Source: Tubiluchus corallicola (taxonomy: Eukaryota > Priapulida > Priapulimorpha > Priapulimorphida > Tubiluchidae). From it: DNA of 52,533 bases. Location of the stretch: contig JAQGDQ010000854.1 in NCBI GenBank assembly GCA_030141605.1, positions 34,736 to 87,268 of the forward strand, given 5' to 3'. The notes beneath the pieces are model-generated. The model did no database searches. It was given only the letters and a program-made list of their open reading frames with translations, and had not been told where the DNA came from. Position numbers and translations under genes: made by a program. Of this stretch, positions 50,765 through 52,533 are shown piece by piece; within the stretch, counting starts at the first letter, position 1; the number at the start of each line of letters is the position of its first letter.

Positions 50765-51195
50765 AAATATAAACTAGTTTAGTAAGGTCTATGAAAAATG
50801 AAATTATGATTTGAGTAAGTATCAAATTTATTTTGGTAGGTCACTTGCTGCGAGGCAAAAGCTCAGAAAACAGAGAAACTGTTACTGACAGTCTTTTGAC
50901 TTGCTCATATTGCAAAGTTTACAATAAATTTGCAGTTGCTTTGGATTTCTTACATTGTTTAATTTCAGAATTTTTATTTAGTGCCCGCTTTTGACTTCTG
51001 GGGTCGTAAAATCTCAAAATTTCGCACAGCGTTTAATCGTTTACAATGCTCCAGTCTTTGTACATGTCTCTATCTTACACATTTTTCTATTGCGTTATCT
51101 CTACTTTCTATTGACATTTTACTCTAACACTTTGCGTACTTTGTAACGACAGTGACATTTAGCATTCACAAAGAATTATCTAACTGATCATTGAC
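50765..51195. other. Gene-free stretch
   Basis: Nothing recognisable before hAT copy 6. Confidence 0.5.
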
Positions 51196-51206
51196 AGCAT
51201 TTACAT

Positions 51207-51690
51207 CAGGTGTGTGCAAATTATCTGACTAGCCAGGCCACATTAAACTTTCCCACAATTTCTGCGGGCCACAGGCAGTTTGATCAAGAAGCCAAGTACA
51301 GAAAGGCCTAATAACGATTTTTTTTTGCATCCGACCTGCGTACATCATTACTAGTACACTCGAGAAACTATTTTAGAAGTTATTAAAATTTATATTACAA
51401 ACCATATATTTCTACTTTCAGGACAGATAGTGGTAATTTCATTACAATGCATATTAGTAATGTGTATCACACAGTCTGTGTAGTACAGTGACATTAAGCT
51501 ACAACTGTCTTGTAAGGGTTAATGGCAACCGATCTAGTAGAAAAAACTACCCGCACTATCTTTGGGATCGTGGTACGGACTTCAGCTGGATACACTCAAT
51601 TAATCGCCCGGGCTGCACTTTCATTAGGTTGACAAATCTCTTCGCGGGCCGCACAAATTCTCTTGGTGGGCCGCAATTTGCACACCCCTG
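51207..51690. mobile_element. hAT MITE, copy 6 (reverse orientation)
   Basis: 484 bp, flanked by ATTTACAT on both sides. Left end has one change (CAGGTGTGTGCAAATT). Confidence 0.93.
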
Positions 51691-51699
51691 ATTTACATG

Positions 51700-52215
51700 G
51701 CTATCTAGCTGACTGTAATACTTTATATCAGTAGAATAATTAATTTTGTATTAATTAATTAGAAATGATAATTTATATCTTGCAGTTGTCATCTAAGGGA
51801 GAGTTGAGTCCGTCGCCTCCGTCTCCAAATTTTATTTAGGTTTTAGTGCTGTATTGCTCTGATTGCGTACGTATTTGACCTGACAACGTTAGTTTTTTAT
51901 TTACACAGTGAAAGTTCACAACCTGGTAACATGAGTTTACACCTGTCAGAAATTTGGCACAGACACTGAACAAAGAACCACAGCATACAGGAATAAAGCC
52001 AAAAAGTAAATTTGTCAATTATAATCATTTTCCTATATATATATATTCCAAAAACAGTAAACTCTTTTCTTATGTTTAAAATATCACAAAACTAAAGTAG
52101 CCAGTTCAAGCTTAAATTACTGAAACTATTTAACTTTGCCCACAGTATATATATATAGGTTTTCCTTAGGTTTCAGCATTTATTTAAGCTGTAAGTTTAT
52201 TACGAAGTTATCTAG
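51700..52215. other. Gene-free stretch
   Basis: AT-rich, with two short TA runs (near 52,035 and 52,147). No gene supported. Confidence 0.5.

Positions 52216-52533
<318 letters not shown>

Overview
This window comes from an invertebrate animal genome. It is AT-rich, its genes are split by GT-AG introns, it is dense in short transposons, and about a fifth of it is tandem repeat. I cannot name the phylum from the sequence alone.

The main gene is on the minus strand, from 44,704 down to 4,840: the amino-terminal part of a cubilin (CUBN) orthologue. Joining 24 exons at GT-AG sites keeps one open frame through every junction (3,206 coding bases, about 1,068 residues). The order is signal peptide, conserved N-terminal segment, heptad coiled coil, exactly eight EGF modules, four complete CUB domains and the first half of a fifth. 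Vertebrate cubilin has the same plan with 27 CUB domains, so the gene should continue beyond the left edge. In vertebrates cubilin is an endocytic receptor that works with amnionless.

A second gene is on the plus strand at 1,619-4,145: a small secreted leucine-rich-repeat protein of two exons (295 residues). If cubilin continues to the left, this gene lies inside a cubilin intron on the opposite strand. Its single intron is almost entirely a 36-bp minisatellite of about 44 units. The unit matches the intron's own 3' splice junction and the first codons of exon 2 at 31 of 36 positions.

Left to right: a 90-bp array (1-590); LINE relic; LRR gene; pogo-like MITE (4,299-4,714); CUB exons (4,840-18,280) separated by a trinucleotide tract, a 76-bp array, hAT MITEs and a long GA/TC tract; EGF exons (19,932-36,193) separated by piggyBac-type MITEs, a 5S-rRNA-headed SINE, retroelement fragments, a 3.1-kb 23-bp array and a 1.2-kb 84-bp array; N-terminal exons (36,960-44,704) with a 99-bp array that carries an LTR/PBS-like sequence and several large hairpins; then a mostly empty flank (44,705-52,533) with two hAT elements, a foldback MITE, LINE/SINE tails and a tRNA-type SINE running off the right edge.

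Mobile DNA is unusually readable here. Six copies of one hAT family have 8-bp target duplications with a central TA. Two short reverse-transcriptase-derived elements have 14- and 17-bp duplications. Two piggyBac MITEs are flanked by TTAA, and another hAT element has an 8-bp duplication. Most long open frames in the window are read-through of tandem repeats and are not genes.
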